Source: Flammula alnicola
Taxonomy: Eukaryota > Basidiomycota > Agaricomycetes > Agaricales > Strophariaceae
Direction: 5' to 3'
NCBI GenBank assembly: GCA_015499995.1
Contig: JADNRV010000040.1
Span: forward strand, 124,001 to 188,000
DNA: 64,000 nt
Part shown: piece by piece, positions 13,001 to 23,655 of the stretch
How the letters are laid out: every line of letters begins with the position of its first letter
Numbering within the stretch: the first letter of the stretch is position 1
Translations under genes and position numbers: made by a program
Notes under the pieces: generated by a model
Databases searched by the model: none
Told to the model about the DNA's origin: nothing
The model's input: the letters and a program-made list of their open reading frames with translations, nothing else

Positions 13001-13408
13001 GGCAGAATGACGGAAAGGCTTCAAATCGAGTGTTCGTCGAGCCTACAGATTCACTGATTTCACGTTGATCTTATCATTACTATATTTAGCTGTCACACAG
13101 AATCTCACGTGCTTGAGAATGTCGCTCAGAATGCCATCAAAATGTGACATTCTGAGTCCGAACGCAGCCTTATCATTTGCCTCTTCGTTGTGTTACTCAC
13201 GATGATCGCTGGCCTCATCATTTTAACGAATGAGGTAGTTATTAACACGCCGGGGGGAGCTACACACCTTCCCGCCACAATCCTTTATCCTTTATTTGTG
13301 CTTGCCGTGTTTGTTATGACAGTACTGGTTTATTGGATGGTTCATACGCGTTACAAACTCTCGGGGCCGAGCCTGGTTCGTCCAGAACATGCAGATGAAA
13401 CTACGTGA

Positions 13409-14396
13409 AGACACTGGAATTGGAAAAGTCAAGCCAGGCGTATGTCGTTTCTAATTATCCAAAATGCCCACCAACATGTTTTATCAGTCTAGATATTTTC
13501 TTGCCTTCACTACGTATGCAATGCATCCCTTTCGTCGAAACTTCGGTTGAATTTCTGGTTCGAAGCTGACGTCATGAGGGATGGCTTTATTGTTCTGTCG
13601 AATTCGAATAAGCGATAGGTCGAATGTAATGATGCGCAGCTTCAGACTCTGCTTCAACGCAAGGAAAGGACCCCCCATTGCTATTCAAATTTCAAGCATC
13701 CAATGTTCTGAAATGTGCTCGCTACTTGCACTATGTTAACATTAAATTCCCTAACTTACATTGGAAGGACAGACCCGGAAATACCTTAGAAGTTCTCGCA
13801 GGGCGCTGGCTTGCGCCTCAAAATTCCATGCCACGAGGGGGCATTTAATCAGCAGCTTCAATTTATCTGGAGCACTGTTAGTATTATGGTAGTAACTTCG
13901 ACCTTGTCTGGAGTCCTGCCCATTTAAGATATGAAGCGGGGAGTTGAGTAATGGCGCAAGAGGAAGAAGAGGAAGCAAACCACATGTACAGAGTCGAGTC
14001 CTCGGTCGCTGCTTGCTAAGAGACTCAGACTGGGGGTTGGGTTCTGGAAGCGATTTCAATTGCTTTTTCGTTATTAGTGCGCTTGCTTCAGTTAGCAACT
14101 TGAACGTCGAGGGAGCATACTACACACATATTAATAACCTCGTAGGTGTTTTGACGGGATTTGGCTCCGGAGTGTGAGGCGACCGGCTGGCCATGGGTCA
14201 AAATTAACAACGTCAACGTTGTGGGAACCTACAATAGAACTCGGAAGAACGCTCTCATGTTCTTTATTTTTGGGTGGGCTCGGGCGTAGAACGGCTGATA
14301 CGAATAGGTAAAAGCGAGAAGGCCTGAGAGGCTGGCTGGCTGGGATTCGCTTCAACTTGGAGCTTCACTAGTCGCTTGCAACCATCGACACGGAGG
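13409..14396. other. Intergenic, no gene seen
   Basis: Holds the 3' end of the interrupted membrane gene and the upstream region of the methyltransferase. No frame with motif support and no obvious repeat. Confidence 0.5.
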
Positions 14397-15187
14397 ATGT
14401 CACTCGCCAAAATCCCACTGATAGCTCTCGTCTCCTGGGCGTTCAGGAAGTGCATAACGCCCCCCAACCCGCCTCCGCCGAAGGATGCTCAAAGGATTTC
14501 GTCCAGGAAGATTGAGGCTCAGTGGTATGCCCGGCAGGTGACGGTGTCCGCTGCGGTGAGAATTTGACTTTCAAAGGTGCTTGTTTATGGGCAGATGGAC
14601 ACGCTTACTCACAATACCTCGGTACTCAGTACCTTCAGTATCTGGCCGGCGTTGCAGAGATCGCGACAATCCTGGCGTGCAAGTACCCGTTATCGCCACT
14701 ATCCCGCCTGGTGCTGTCCACGCTCGTACTACGAGGCGGCGATCCGACCAACCTCAGCCTATCCACGCTGCACAAGGTCGGCGCGACGCTTCTACTACTC
14801 GGGACACTGATCAGACTAGCAACGTTCCGCTACCTCGGAAAACTATTCGTGTTCGAGGCGAGCGTCCAGCGCGACCACCGGCTCGTCACCGGGGGGCCGT
14901 ACGCCGTCGTCCGCCATCCGAGCTACACGGGGATGATGATCTCCCACCCCGGGTGGTGTTTGTGGCAGTTCTGCGCCGGGTCGTGGGTGAGGGAGTGTGG
15001 GCTTCTGAATACGCTACTTGGGCGGGTCGCGGTGCTGGGGTATGTGGTGTTTATTGTGGCGCTACCGCTCTATATCGTGCTTTCACGGATGGAGAAGGAG
15101 GATAGGGCGCTGAGGGAGCATTTTGGGAAGGAGTGGGATGTGTGGGCGCAGAGGGTTAGATATTGTGTTGTACCTGGTGCTTATTAG
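14397..15187 (+). CDS. ICMT-family (isoprenylcysteine carboxyl methyltransferase-like) membrane methyltransferase
   Basis: Exons 14397-14555 and 14630-15187, about 238 residues. The acceptor could also be three codons later (exon from 14639); both keep the frame. Several hydrophobic segments lead to the family's conserved C-terminal block: LVTGGPYAVVRHPSYTG (the RHPxYxG SAM-binding motif), a last TM, then MEKEDRALREHFGKEWDVWAQRV, equivalent to the conserved E...L...FG.EW. ICMT enzymes methylate C-terminal prenylcysteines at the ER using S-adenosylmethionine. Agaricomycetes have many paralogues of unproven substrate, so orthology to Ste14 is not claimed. A decayed copy of the 3' half lies at 17542-17820 on the opposite strand. 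Confidence 0.8.
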
Positions 15188-15750
15188 GGATTATAGAACG
15201 TCATGTTGCCTCTGCAGATAGTCAGTGATCCGTGAACTTGAAGGTAGAAGAACCTTTGGAACACGTCCAAGTAAGCGCTGTATTCCAGTGTTTGCCAAGA
15301 GCATCATGGGGCTTCTGCTTTGACGCCGCCATATGTTGTCAACTCCTACATACATACTTGAAATAGTCGCCTTTCATTTATGCATTCAAGTTAGCAACAT
15401 ATTCGGAGTCGCAGGTTGGTCTCAGGTGAATATTAATGCTCGAGGACTTGGGTATTGCACTTTTCAACTTGAATGCTAGGTTTTGGTCTTTGTTTGGGTT
15501 TTGGAGAATTCACCGACTTGAAGGGCTCTCATCTCCCCCACAGTCTGTAGAAACAAAAGAACAACCACCTCTAAAGTCACAACAAAGCCCGCGCGCACGC
15601 CCGGCAGAAATTCAAGTATTCGTATTCGTGTATCCTTTCATTCCAAGAAAACTACATAGACGTATATCCAAACCCCAAACCAAAAAAATCAACACACAAG
15701 TATCCTACTCTGTCCATTTACCCCCCCCCCTCTCTCCTCTCCTCCCTCCC
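15188..15750. other. Intergenic between convergent genes
   Basis: Shared 3' flank of the methyltransferase (+) and the multi-TM gene (-). It includes a C/T-rich tract around 15720-15750 and no supportable gene. Confidence 0.5.
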
Positions 15751-17155
15751 CTAACCCCACGTCTCAGCATCCACCTCCCTCGGCCCCTCAACCTCCCCCT
15801 CCGGCTGCGCACCCTGCGCACTATTACCACTCGCCGCCCCATTCACCCCCGGGCCATTCGCTCCCCTTCCTTGATTCAAGTTATTACTCCTCCCACCCTC
15901 CTCACTGGCACCGGCCCCCATCGCAGACGCACTCCGATAAAGCCCGGGGTGCCCACTCTCATCGCCGGGCAGCACGATACGTCGCGTCCTCGAGCCGGAA
16001 TAGAACCGCGCGTATATCAGGGAGGAGAGGAGGGCCAGCGGGTGTATGGCGGTGAACACGATCGAGGTTATCTAGGGATAGGGAGAGAGGGGATGCGTGA
16101 GTTCGCGTTCGAATTTGAGGTTGAATACATAAATTGAACAAAGAGAAAATACGCGCTACAAAGAGAGAACTTGAAATACTCACGTAAACAGGTGCCGGTT
16201 TAGGCGCCGCCGTCCATAAGCTAACCGCAATCCACGTCGCGGCGACGCACCACACGATGTCTCTTCTCACAATGACGACAATGAGGCCCGCAAGGTTCGT
16301 GCCGAGGACGACGCCAAAGGCCGGGAGCGCGTGCCAGGAGGAATAGTGTTGCGGGGGACCGCGGGGGGGTGTGGGTTCGTACGTCAGGTTGAGTGTTATA
16401 CTAGGGAGAGGCGTTAGCGTTTTGCGGTTCGGTAGAAGAGGGCGGGGAACGGGACGATCTAGGGAAGAAGACACGACACGCACAACAAGGACAGAGCGAA
16501 CAATATACCAAATGGTAGAATGAGGAAAAAGCGGAGGGGAGCGTGGATGAGCGCGGTGTCGAGTGGGCGAGACGAGTCGGGCGGGTGGTAGATGAGTAGC
16601 GCGATGTTTGAGAAGAGAAGGAGGAGCAGTAGGAGGCCTTGGAGGATTGTAGAGAGAAGAAACCATTGCATTACCTATATAACGATGGATTAATGAATGG
16701 TGATTGGGTTTTCGAAGGAGAGACTGACCCATGCAATGGCCCACAGCGCCATCAACACATTCGCGCCCGGAAGAAATAACCCAACGCCTTTTATCAATGC
16801 CTTCTACACACCCAAAACAAAACCATCAGTAAATAAAACCCAGCCCGCATAAACGCTACAAATCATGCAAATGCACCTTCGTCTCCGGCTTCCCCGCCAT
16901 CACCAACAACATGCAATACCCGATCTGCCCCGCATAAATGACCGCCACATACGCGCCAATGGCCGGCGAATTGGGGGTAATAGCGGTCGGGTACAGCCTT
17001 GAGACCTGAGAGATAGAGGGGCTGACGACGAATGCGCAGGTGAGGACAGAGGCGATGTTGATGAGGAGGGATAAGGGAGTCAGAACTTGGAGACGGACGA
17101 GGGCGAGGTAGTTGCGGACGGCGGGATGGGATGTGTCGATTGGTAGTTCGTCCAT
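15751..17155 (-). CDS. Uncharacterised multi-TM protein (about eight TM segments)
   Basis: Minus-strand exons 17155-16877, 16803-16729, 16674-16484, 16400-16184, 16071-15751; 360 residues. Hydrophobic segments include LLINIASVLTCAFVV, IGAYVAVIYAGQIGYCMLLV, NVLMALWAIAWV, ILQGLLLLLLLFSNIALLIY, FFLILPFGILFALSLFITL, LPAFGVVLGTNLAGLIVVIV, WCVAATWIAVSLW and IVFTAIHPLALLSSLIY. The C-terminal tail (about 80 residues) is hydrophilic and rich in Gly, Asn and Glu. For intron 3 the 83-nt version (16401-16483) was preferred over a 50-nt alternative because it yields an unbroken TM5. The start is the first ATG in the exon, just before DELPIDTSHPAVRNYL. No function recognised. Confidence 0.75.
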
Positions 17156-18355
17156 TGTGTATGTAGTGGGTGGTGGTGGTAGTGGACCAGGAGAGAAAAA
17201 GGATTTTTGACTAGTTTCTCGGTGGGCTAGGTGCGGTGTAGGTAGAACTATGATGTCATCGTCCCACTTGGCAGGCACTTGGCAAACAGGAGCATACAGC
17301 GCTTATTCAATTATTGGGACGCATCTTGGCCCCATCCACAGACCATTCATCCCAACCATGCCCAACCATCCTATGTTGAATGTAGCAGGAAACCGCCAGC
17401 CTAAATACCCCCGATCGCGACACTTCACTCATGCCTCAGCTACCCCTTGGCTACCACGTCACGACAACTTTTTCTCGGGAGTCGGCCGTTTAGCAGTGCG
17501 GTAATTTCACGATGGCGCTACCGATCTACATAGTTGGCTCTACGCCCTATACTCCCTAATGAACCCCGGGCACAAGACAATGTCTAACCCTCGTTGCCCA
17601 CACATTCCACTCCCGACCAAAATCTCCCCCTCAGCGCCGTACCTTCCGTCCCCATCTTCGAACGCACAATAAACACCATGCACCACCATACTGCCTAGCT
17701 GCGTATCCAAGCTCAAGTACCCTACACTTCACCCACGACCCGCCGAATTGCCACAAACACCACCCGGGTGGGATATCATCATCCCGACCGTGTAGCTCGG
17801 ACGCGGACGACGGCACGGACTTTTCCTAGACTCAGCACTGCAGCACGTTCGCGATGGAGCTACTACCGATTACATTCATATACCCCCTTCAATCCTCGCA
17901 CATCATTCTCCCTCTGCTTAATCAAGGACCGTTCCCACCCATATCTTGTGACCCACCGCAATGCAGTTTGAATATGAACGGCGAACGCTACAACAAACGT
18001 TCTACCGGTCACCCAGGTGATTGAAAATGGACTGTATATGGATGTCTTCATGTCCCCTAATTCTTAGATCCCTGTCAATCGCCGTCGATCCCTTCCTATG
18101 TCGGCCAAGGCTCCAGCCTTGCGGAATCAGATAGCTATATGAATCACGATGAGCTGGATATAACCCTTGATGCTCCGATCTTAAGCTTTGCTGCGGTCCA
18201 ACGTTCTTCATCAAAGTCTGATATCACAATCGATAACATCGCTCCGCTTGGCGTAAGTTATAAGAACATACATCGCCTAGCGGTAGCAGACTGACCTCCC
18301 CACTTCAGCTCTAGCCAGATCTACAAAAACCAATCGACTTATTCGTTAGTCCACC
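17156..18355. other. Intergenic between divergent genes, containing a methyltransferase relic
   Basis: Upstream region of both the multi-TM gene (-) and the DM9 gene (+). The only recognised content is the degenerate ICMT-like fragment at 17542-17820, listed separately. The rest shows no coding signal. Confidence 0.6.
17542..17820 (-). pseudogene. Relic of the 3' half of the ICMT-like gene
   Basis: Read on the minus strand, this stretch aligns by eye with 14896-15200 of the intact ICMT-like gene, including the region coding RHPSYTG, the segment GWCLWQF-GGSWV, the GKEWDVWAQRV region and even the sequence just past the stop codon. Small indels and substitutions break the frame in several places, so no functional product is possible. 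It is inverted relative to the intact gene and separated from it by the multi-TM gene, which suggests a local inverted duplication followed by decay. Confidence 0.8.
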
Positions 18356-20036
18356 ATGACACACGCTCAATGTTGGGAACCTGGCACGCAATACAACTAC
18401 GGCGATGTTGTCGAGTATCAAGGTATGTCTTTTTATCTACGGCAATCGCGCTTGCAGGAAATAACCCCTTTCTCGATGGCGTCGATCCAACTTTGATCAG
18501 GTCATAAATACAAGATCATCCAACCGCATTTCTCTCAGGTTAGACCATACTTGCAATACCACCCATATCTTTATATTGATCCAGCTTATTTCCTCTGTGT
18601 CATTTGGTCGATGATAGTCTGATTGGGCCCCTGGTCCAGCTACCGCTGCTCTTTGGGGACGTCTGAGCGATGATGATGATAACTACGGTGGAGACCACAA
18701 GCACCAGGGTGATCAGCAACAGCAGCAGCAATCCTACCAGCAGCAACAGCCTCAATACGATCAGCAACAGCAAAGTACGACATTTGAACTTGGATTGCTT
18801 ATGTTGAATGTAACTTGACGGGCCATACGGACTCTATCGTAGATCAACAACATTCCAACGAATCGTCCAAGCACGAGGATAAGAAACAATGGTACGAGGA
18901 TGAGGAGATGAAGAAGAAGTTGGAAGTGCGTTTAACATCTGATTTATATATCTTCTTATATCATTGACGATGACGGTAACAACAGATCGGCGGCGGTCTC
19001 GCTGCTGGTGCCGCTCTCCTCGCAGGCGGTCTGTTTGCGTACAAGAAGCATGAGGAGCACAAAGAAGGGGCAAGTCATCACGCTCTATCTCTGTCTATCT
19101 CAACTAATTTATGTACCTTGGATTTCAAATTTTGCTCCAGGCGCACGTCGAGGGTTGGGCACGCACCAACTGGATTCAAGACGCGAAACAACGCAAAGAA
19201 AGGTTTCTTACCCAGGGGACTAACGAGCCAGCCGTTTGGGTCCTTACTTCGGGAAAGACTATTCCAAAAGGCGCGATCCTGGTGGGCCGGGAGCATTCTT
19301 GGAACTTGTACATCTGCAGGGCTTTCCATGACGTGCGTTCATCTCACCGTGTACCGTTTCACCGCAACACTAATTAGTTCTTGTTATAGGGAGGCATTCG
19401 TAAGTATTTATCTTTAAATCATCTCAGTTGTTATACTTGTGCAACGCTGACTTGATTTTTTCTTATTGGTAGAGCTAGGAAAGGCGTCTGAGGCTTTCAA
19501 AAACGGCGGCGTCCTCGGATACAAAAATGACGAAGTCTTTGTACGCCGCCTTCCTAATATTCCCCCTCCTCCCCCCCCCCCTAACGCTCATTCTTTAAAT
19601 TCACACTGAACATTAATCAAGGTGGACGAGTACGAGGTGCTCGTCGGCGATATGAACCGTTTGCGCTGGGTGCCCACCAGCGGCAGGCTCAACGTCGCGA
19701 ATCTGGGCTACCGTCCCGTCGAAGGCGGCCGCGAGAACGACGGGACGCGTTTGTATATCGCCGAGGCACCGCACAAGGACGCCGTCCACCCCGGCAAGGC
19801 CAGCGAAAAGTTGGATGGTATGTGATCTTTTTTGTCGAGGTGCTGTAGTGAATATTGACTGGGCATCTCCTCTCTCTCTCTCTCTCCTCTGAAAAGGTGC
19901 TTTCATCGCGTATGATGGAAAAGAGAAGAACGTCAGGGTATGTGGCGTTGATTTTTTTCTTCAGGCTGAGTGTAAATTAGATATTAACGCACCCCGTTCT
20001 ACATAGGAATACCGTGTGCTTTGCTACAACGAGTGA
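18356..20036 (+). CDS. CBM5/12-like plus DM9 (DUF3421) domain protein
   Basis: Eleven exons: 18356-18422, 18501-18538, 18618-18774, 18843-18925, 18986-19069, 19141-19332, 19390-19399, 19473-19540, 19622-19817, 19897-19937, 20007-20036; 321 residues. Residues about 5-50 resemble a small chitin-binding CBM5/12 module (CWEPGTQYNYGDVVEYQG, then SDWAPG). A Gln-rich stretch, a charged helix and a Gly/Ala-rich hydrophobic segment (GGGLAAGAALLAGGLFAYKKH) follow. The C-terminal half is a DM9/DUF3421 module: VWVLTSGKTIPKGAILVGRE, LYICRA, QLGKAS, then DEYEVLVGD and LYIAEA. DM9 proteins are mannose-binding lectins in some animals; the fungal role is unknown. No signal peptide. Intron 5 is GC-AG and exon 7 is only 10 nt. 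The acceptor before exon 9 is AAG, which is less usual. Confidence 0.85.
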
Positions 20037-20968
20037 GGTCCGATTGGGCCCGGGCCCTCGCATTTGTCTTTAAGCCAACTGCCATGGTTCTGCTTTTACT
20101 TTTTGAGTTCGCGAACATTGTACAATAGTCTGATCTGTTTTCTAAAATCTGGAAATATTCTCACTGTTCATGCGTACGCATTCCTCTACGTGGGTAAAGC
20201 CTCAGGCATTCCTCGGGGTGATTGTGTAATCTGGTACACGGGGTTTAAAGCCCCTGAAGACACTAGCGGGCCATGAGCTTGAAGCGTCTAAAAAAAACAG
20301 CAAAACAATGGTTTTGTAGAGGCGCAAAGCCATAAAGATATCCCAATTTTTTTTATTTAAAAAAAATGTATCTAGTAGCACATGTCTACCTAACTAACCA
20401 TTTTCTTGACGAAATACTTACGCTGGAATGAGGCAAGATATGCGCCATTTAAGACAGTTCTTGATAGCGTTTGCAGGACTGCAATTTGTATTGTTTGTCC
20501 GCGCCTTTCACCCTTAGTCAAAGATTGAACCCAGGTTCTAACCAAAAAAAAAAAAATAGGATTAAGTAATCTAGGGCGAAGACTAGGAATGCCTAGGAAT
20601 GCATGATTGGTCGCTGCGCTCGCAAGATGCAAGCGCGGGCGTTTGGCGCGCGTCGCAAACGGCCGTATTAGGTAATCTTGATGCGGCTGCTTCCGCCAGT
20701 GTTTCCCTGCCACGACATCGCTCCCGGGTCCCCCAACGACATCCACCACTGTTTCTTTAAGCTCTGCTAGTCTCCCGCAAGCCTTCTACAAGCCTTCTAT
20801 CGATACGACTTTTAACCACAATTTTTAAGCTCTTAAATCATAGCAGGTACTCGCTTCAGCGTCACTATGAACCCAAAGACCGGGTAAAATTCCTGGGTAG
20901 AGAGCTTGTCTGACAGAATATTATTCCCAGTCTTGCGTGGAAAAAAGAATAGTGAGACGTTGAGTGCT

Positions 20969-21057
20969 CCCTGCCAGACAAGAAATTCTGTAACCGGGAA
21001 TGACGTAGGAATAATTTCCTGCCCCATGGCCACCATTCCCGGTTTCGTCTGGCAGGG
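20969..21057. repeat. Imperfect inverted repeat (possible MITE remnant)
   Basis: The arm CCCTGCCAGAC...AACCGGGAATG (20969-21002) is mirrored by CATTCCCGGTT-TCGTCTGGCAGGG (21034-21057) around a 31-bp centre. No clean target duplication could be identified, so the limits of any element are unknown. Confidence 0.5.
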
Positions 21058-21802
21058 GTTTAGCTGGTAATTTAGTGTGGTTTCACGAGGAATATTTCCT
21101 GAGGCCAGCAAGGGCTCATTTTCCTCACATTCAGTGTCATTTTCTCCGGTATTCCAGTGTTTCTCTCTCTTAGGTTGGTATATGGGTCATTCAAATAAAT
21201 CTGAATTAATAGTAAACAGTATCTAGTAGGTACAGTACGAAAGGAGGGTGTAGAAATACGATGAAATAAGAAATATACAACTGACGGAAGGGCCTCTGAA
21301 TCCTAACCAGTGTCGCTAATGTTGCATCTTGGTGAAATGGGGCCGGGTAACAGACTGAACATGTCACTGAATGTTCTTGGATGTAGAAACAAAGGTTCGA
21401 CCAAAAAAAAACACGCTTAGCGGCGGCTTACCTTTAGCAATCCAATTCAAACAAGCTCAAAGTCGATCTGAGAAGTAGAGCAGTAAGCATACAGTCAAAA
21501 TGCAAGCAGGATGAGACGTACCATAGCAGGATGGGGGTCACATCTGGAGAGGTGATTTAGGAGATGAGATTTGATGTGAGCAGAGATTCGGCAAGTGGTC
21601 GAAGCTGTAATCGGGAGGTGGATGTCGAGCATTTCAGATACCAGAGCTTTTTCGGATACATAATGAAAATTACGAGCCCAAAGGCTGCAATCTGCATAGC
21701 AGGAAAAGCGCAATCACTGCCAAGAGCCAGAACGCTCTCTAAAGGAGGATGAGAAGATCGAAAGCGGTTAGAATATCTGAATTACGCAAGCAAAATAAAA
21801 GA

Positions 21803-22038
21803 TACTGTACTAAATCAATCAATTCGTCAGTAGGTGTGACCTGTGACCCAACTGACGAAATTTTGAATTCGTCAAATTACTATATTTGGACGGTTTTGAT
21901 GGATTTGTAAGCTTTTTGATGCCCGGAATGACTGTTCCGGGGGGATTTTGGGGATTTTTGCTGTGACCTCTGTGACCTTTCGTCAAATCGGGTAGGCCTG
22001 TGACCTGTGACCGCCGAATTGATTGATTTAGTACAGTA
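21803..22038. mobile_element. Small palindromic-ended element flanked by TA (mariner-like MITE candidate)
   Basis: A perfect 24-bp inverted repeat, TACTGTACTAAATCAATCAA followed by TTCG at 21803-21826, and its complement at 22015-22038, encloses about 190 bp without coding capacity. If the outermost TA is the duplicated target, the element itself is 21805-22036, as for Tc1/mariner-type MITEs. Direct copies of GTGACCTGTGACC occur just inside both arms. The superfamily is an inference; the inverted repeat is directly visible. Confidence 0.6.
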
Positions 22039-23655
22039 CCAGGTCAATCCTTGTCGAATTTTCCGATACATGTCAAAAATCGCGAAGCTGAAAAGCTGCA
22101 AGCCCAGGTCAGAGGCAGAAGAAGATGAGAATAGAATCAAAGTGATTGGAATATCTGAAATACTCAGAATAAAACGTACCTGGTCAACTCATGTGCACCA
22201 ATGCCAGCGGCTGACCATGACTCCTATGACAGTGGGGCGGGCATATCGTCTTTGCTTCGGCGCTAGCGGTGTGGCATTTCATCTTATGCAAATGGATGCT
22301 GGCCAGCAAAAGCGACAAAAGGCGCAGATGGCGAGCGATGGAAAGTGGGCAAAGAAGATTGGAGGAAAGTGATGGCGGGACGACATAGGAAATTAAATTC
22401 AAAATTGAAATTCCGCGGTGTGGGGGAAAGTCACATGATTTCTAGGACATTTGGACTTAGAAGAAATTTTGATTAGAATCCGTCGTTCGTATAAATTGCA
22501 AGAGTACACAAGTGCTTTGAGTTTCTATATATATATGGTTTAGGAACTTTATTATTATTTGATGCTTGGAATATTGTAGTAAGTTTGCAGTAAGGGCGGG
22601 TCCGATGGAACCAGGAAAAATATCTGGTGAGGACAGGAAAATATTTACCAGTCTCAAGGCTGGGAAAATTTACTGAAATGACTTTTACCTGTCGACTACC
22701 CGTGAAACCGGGAAAAAAGAATTATACCCGGTCAAGCTTGGAATTCTTACGGGGCCTAGGTTTCATAGTGCGTGTTCTACCCTTATATGTTAAACATATA
22801 ATATTACGTTTTGTCAAATATTCGGCGATCTCAACAGTGCACTTGTCACGATCCATATCTCGTTCCGCATCCCGTCTCAATCATCAGCACATGGTGCTGC
22901 AGGGCTATGCCCTAACACTCCCTTCTACATCTCCTTGGAATAAAAACGATTCCGCGATTTGGTGATCCATCCGATGATGCGAACGCCAACGGCGAAAATG
23001 GTCTGAAGACTGATGCTCAAGCACTATTCCACAGAAATTTCGTGAGTGGTTTTTTCCGCCAGACCTTAGTCACGAGTTCGCTCGTCAATCGCTTGCCAAG
23101 TTACAAGGTTTAATTTGCCGCTCGTCTCATTGCCTTAAACCACCGGGAACATTCAAGAGAAGCTCAGGTACACGTTATCTTGTCTTTGGACCGAAAACAA
23201 CCCTCTACCCTCTTACTCAATGTGCATAGGGCGGCTTACTGGGCGTAGTGGCAGATGATGCTCGATAACGCACGAGGCCTCATTTGCGGGTTTCACGAAT
23301 GTTCAGATTGGGGAAATAGGCGAAACTGATGGCGATAAGTGAGAAATCTTATTTCTCGGGGCGACTATTGCCATTCCGGGATAACTTGGGCGTCGTTCGC
23401 CATCATCCACTTCTTGGATTTGTATAGCCAACTTGCAGGGCGGGCTCCAGCTAGGTACGTCGTCATTCAAGCAGCTTGCCGTTGTACGTGTAATTTTTTT
23501 TAATACTGACACGCAACTAGTTCTTCGTCGTTGACGGCTTGAACGAAGTGTTATATTAAAGAAGAGTAGCGCCGGTCGCTTCCTCTTCTTACCCATTCAA
23601 TCCACTCTTTTAACCCCCTCCGCAAAGGAAAAAAAAAATCATAAAAACCTCAAAA

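Larger units (their letters stand above)
10198..13169. mobile_element. Complete PIF/Harbinger DNA transposon, 2972 bp
   Basis: Perfect terminal inverted repeats of about 31 bp begin GGCTGCGTTCGGACTCAGAA at 10198 and mirror this at 13139-13169; a further imperfect stretch (GGCATTCTG) continues the symmetry inward. The flanking direct repeat is TTA (10195-10197 and 13170-13172), the typical Harbinger target. It carries the two genes expected of the superfamily in convergent orientation: a Myb/SANT-like protein (+) and a DDE_Tnp_4 transposase (-). Perfect TIRs and intact reading frames suggest recent arrival and possible activity (inference). Confidence 0.95.
9528..13408 (+). pseudogene. Four-TM membrane protein gene interrupted by a Harbinger transposon
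   Basis: Coding parts are 9528-9618, 9682-9744, 9806-9861, 9942-10197 and, beyond the transposon, 13173-13408. Skipping the element and one TTA copy, the last two parts join in frame to a TGA at 13406-13408; the uninterrupted gene would encode 233 residues. Exons 1 and 2 each carry a related amphipathic repeat (LLNKVATLLENQ / LLNRIATLLENQ). Four hydrophobic segments follow, two before and two after the insertion, with a charged loop at the junction. Function unknown; the layout (short coiled coil, four TM) resembles small uncharacterised Agaricomycete membrane proteins. As it stands translation runs into the TIR and stops at 10262, losing TM3 and TM4. Confidence 0.8.
20037..23655. other. 3.6-kb gene-poor region with repeat debris
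   Basis: No gene with motif support. It contains A/T runs (20290-20370, 20546-20558), an inverted-repeat segment at 20969-21057 and a TA-flanked palindromic element at 21803-22038. Sequence around 22590-22740 is rich in CCGGGTATAATTC-like words that recur near 20878. A C-rich/GC-rich patch at 20580-20740 differs in composition from its surroundings. It looks like accumulated transposon fragments. Confidence 0.5.

Noticed and set aside
15720..15750. C-rich run as a telomere-like or CRISPR-like repeat
   Set aside because: It is a simple pyrimidine tract. No repeat-spacer structure occurs anywhere in this eukaryotic window.
16434..16483. 50-nt intron in the multi-TM gene (donor gtatat at 16500s, acceptor before ATCGTCCC)
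   Set aside because: It would insert a Pro/Arg-rich stretch into a TM helix; the 83-nt intron 16401-16483 preserves a clean hydrophobic segment.
20390..20749. Minus-strand 119-codon frame
   Set aside because: No recognisable domain and no ATG context; the composition varies along its length. More likely repeat debris.
23303..23596. Minus-strand frame upstream of aquaporin copy 1
   Set aside because: No motif, low-complexity composition, and it lies in the probable promoter of the aquaporin gene.
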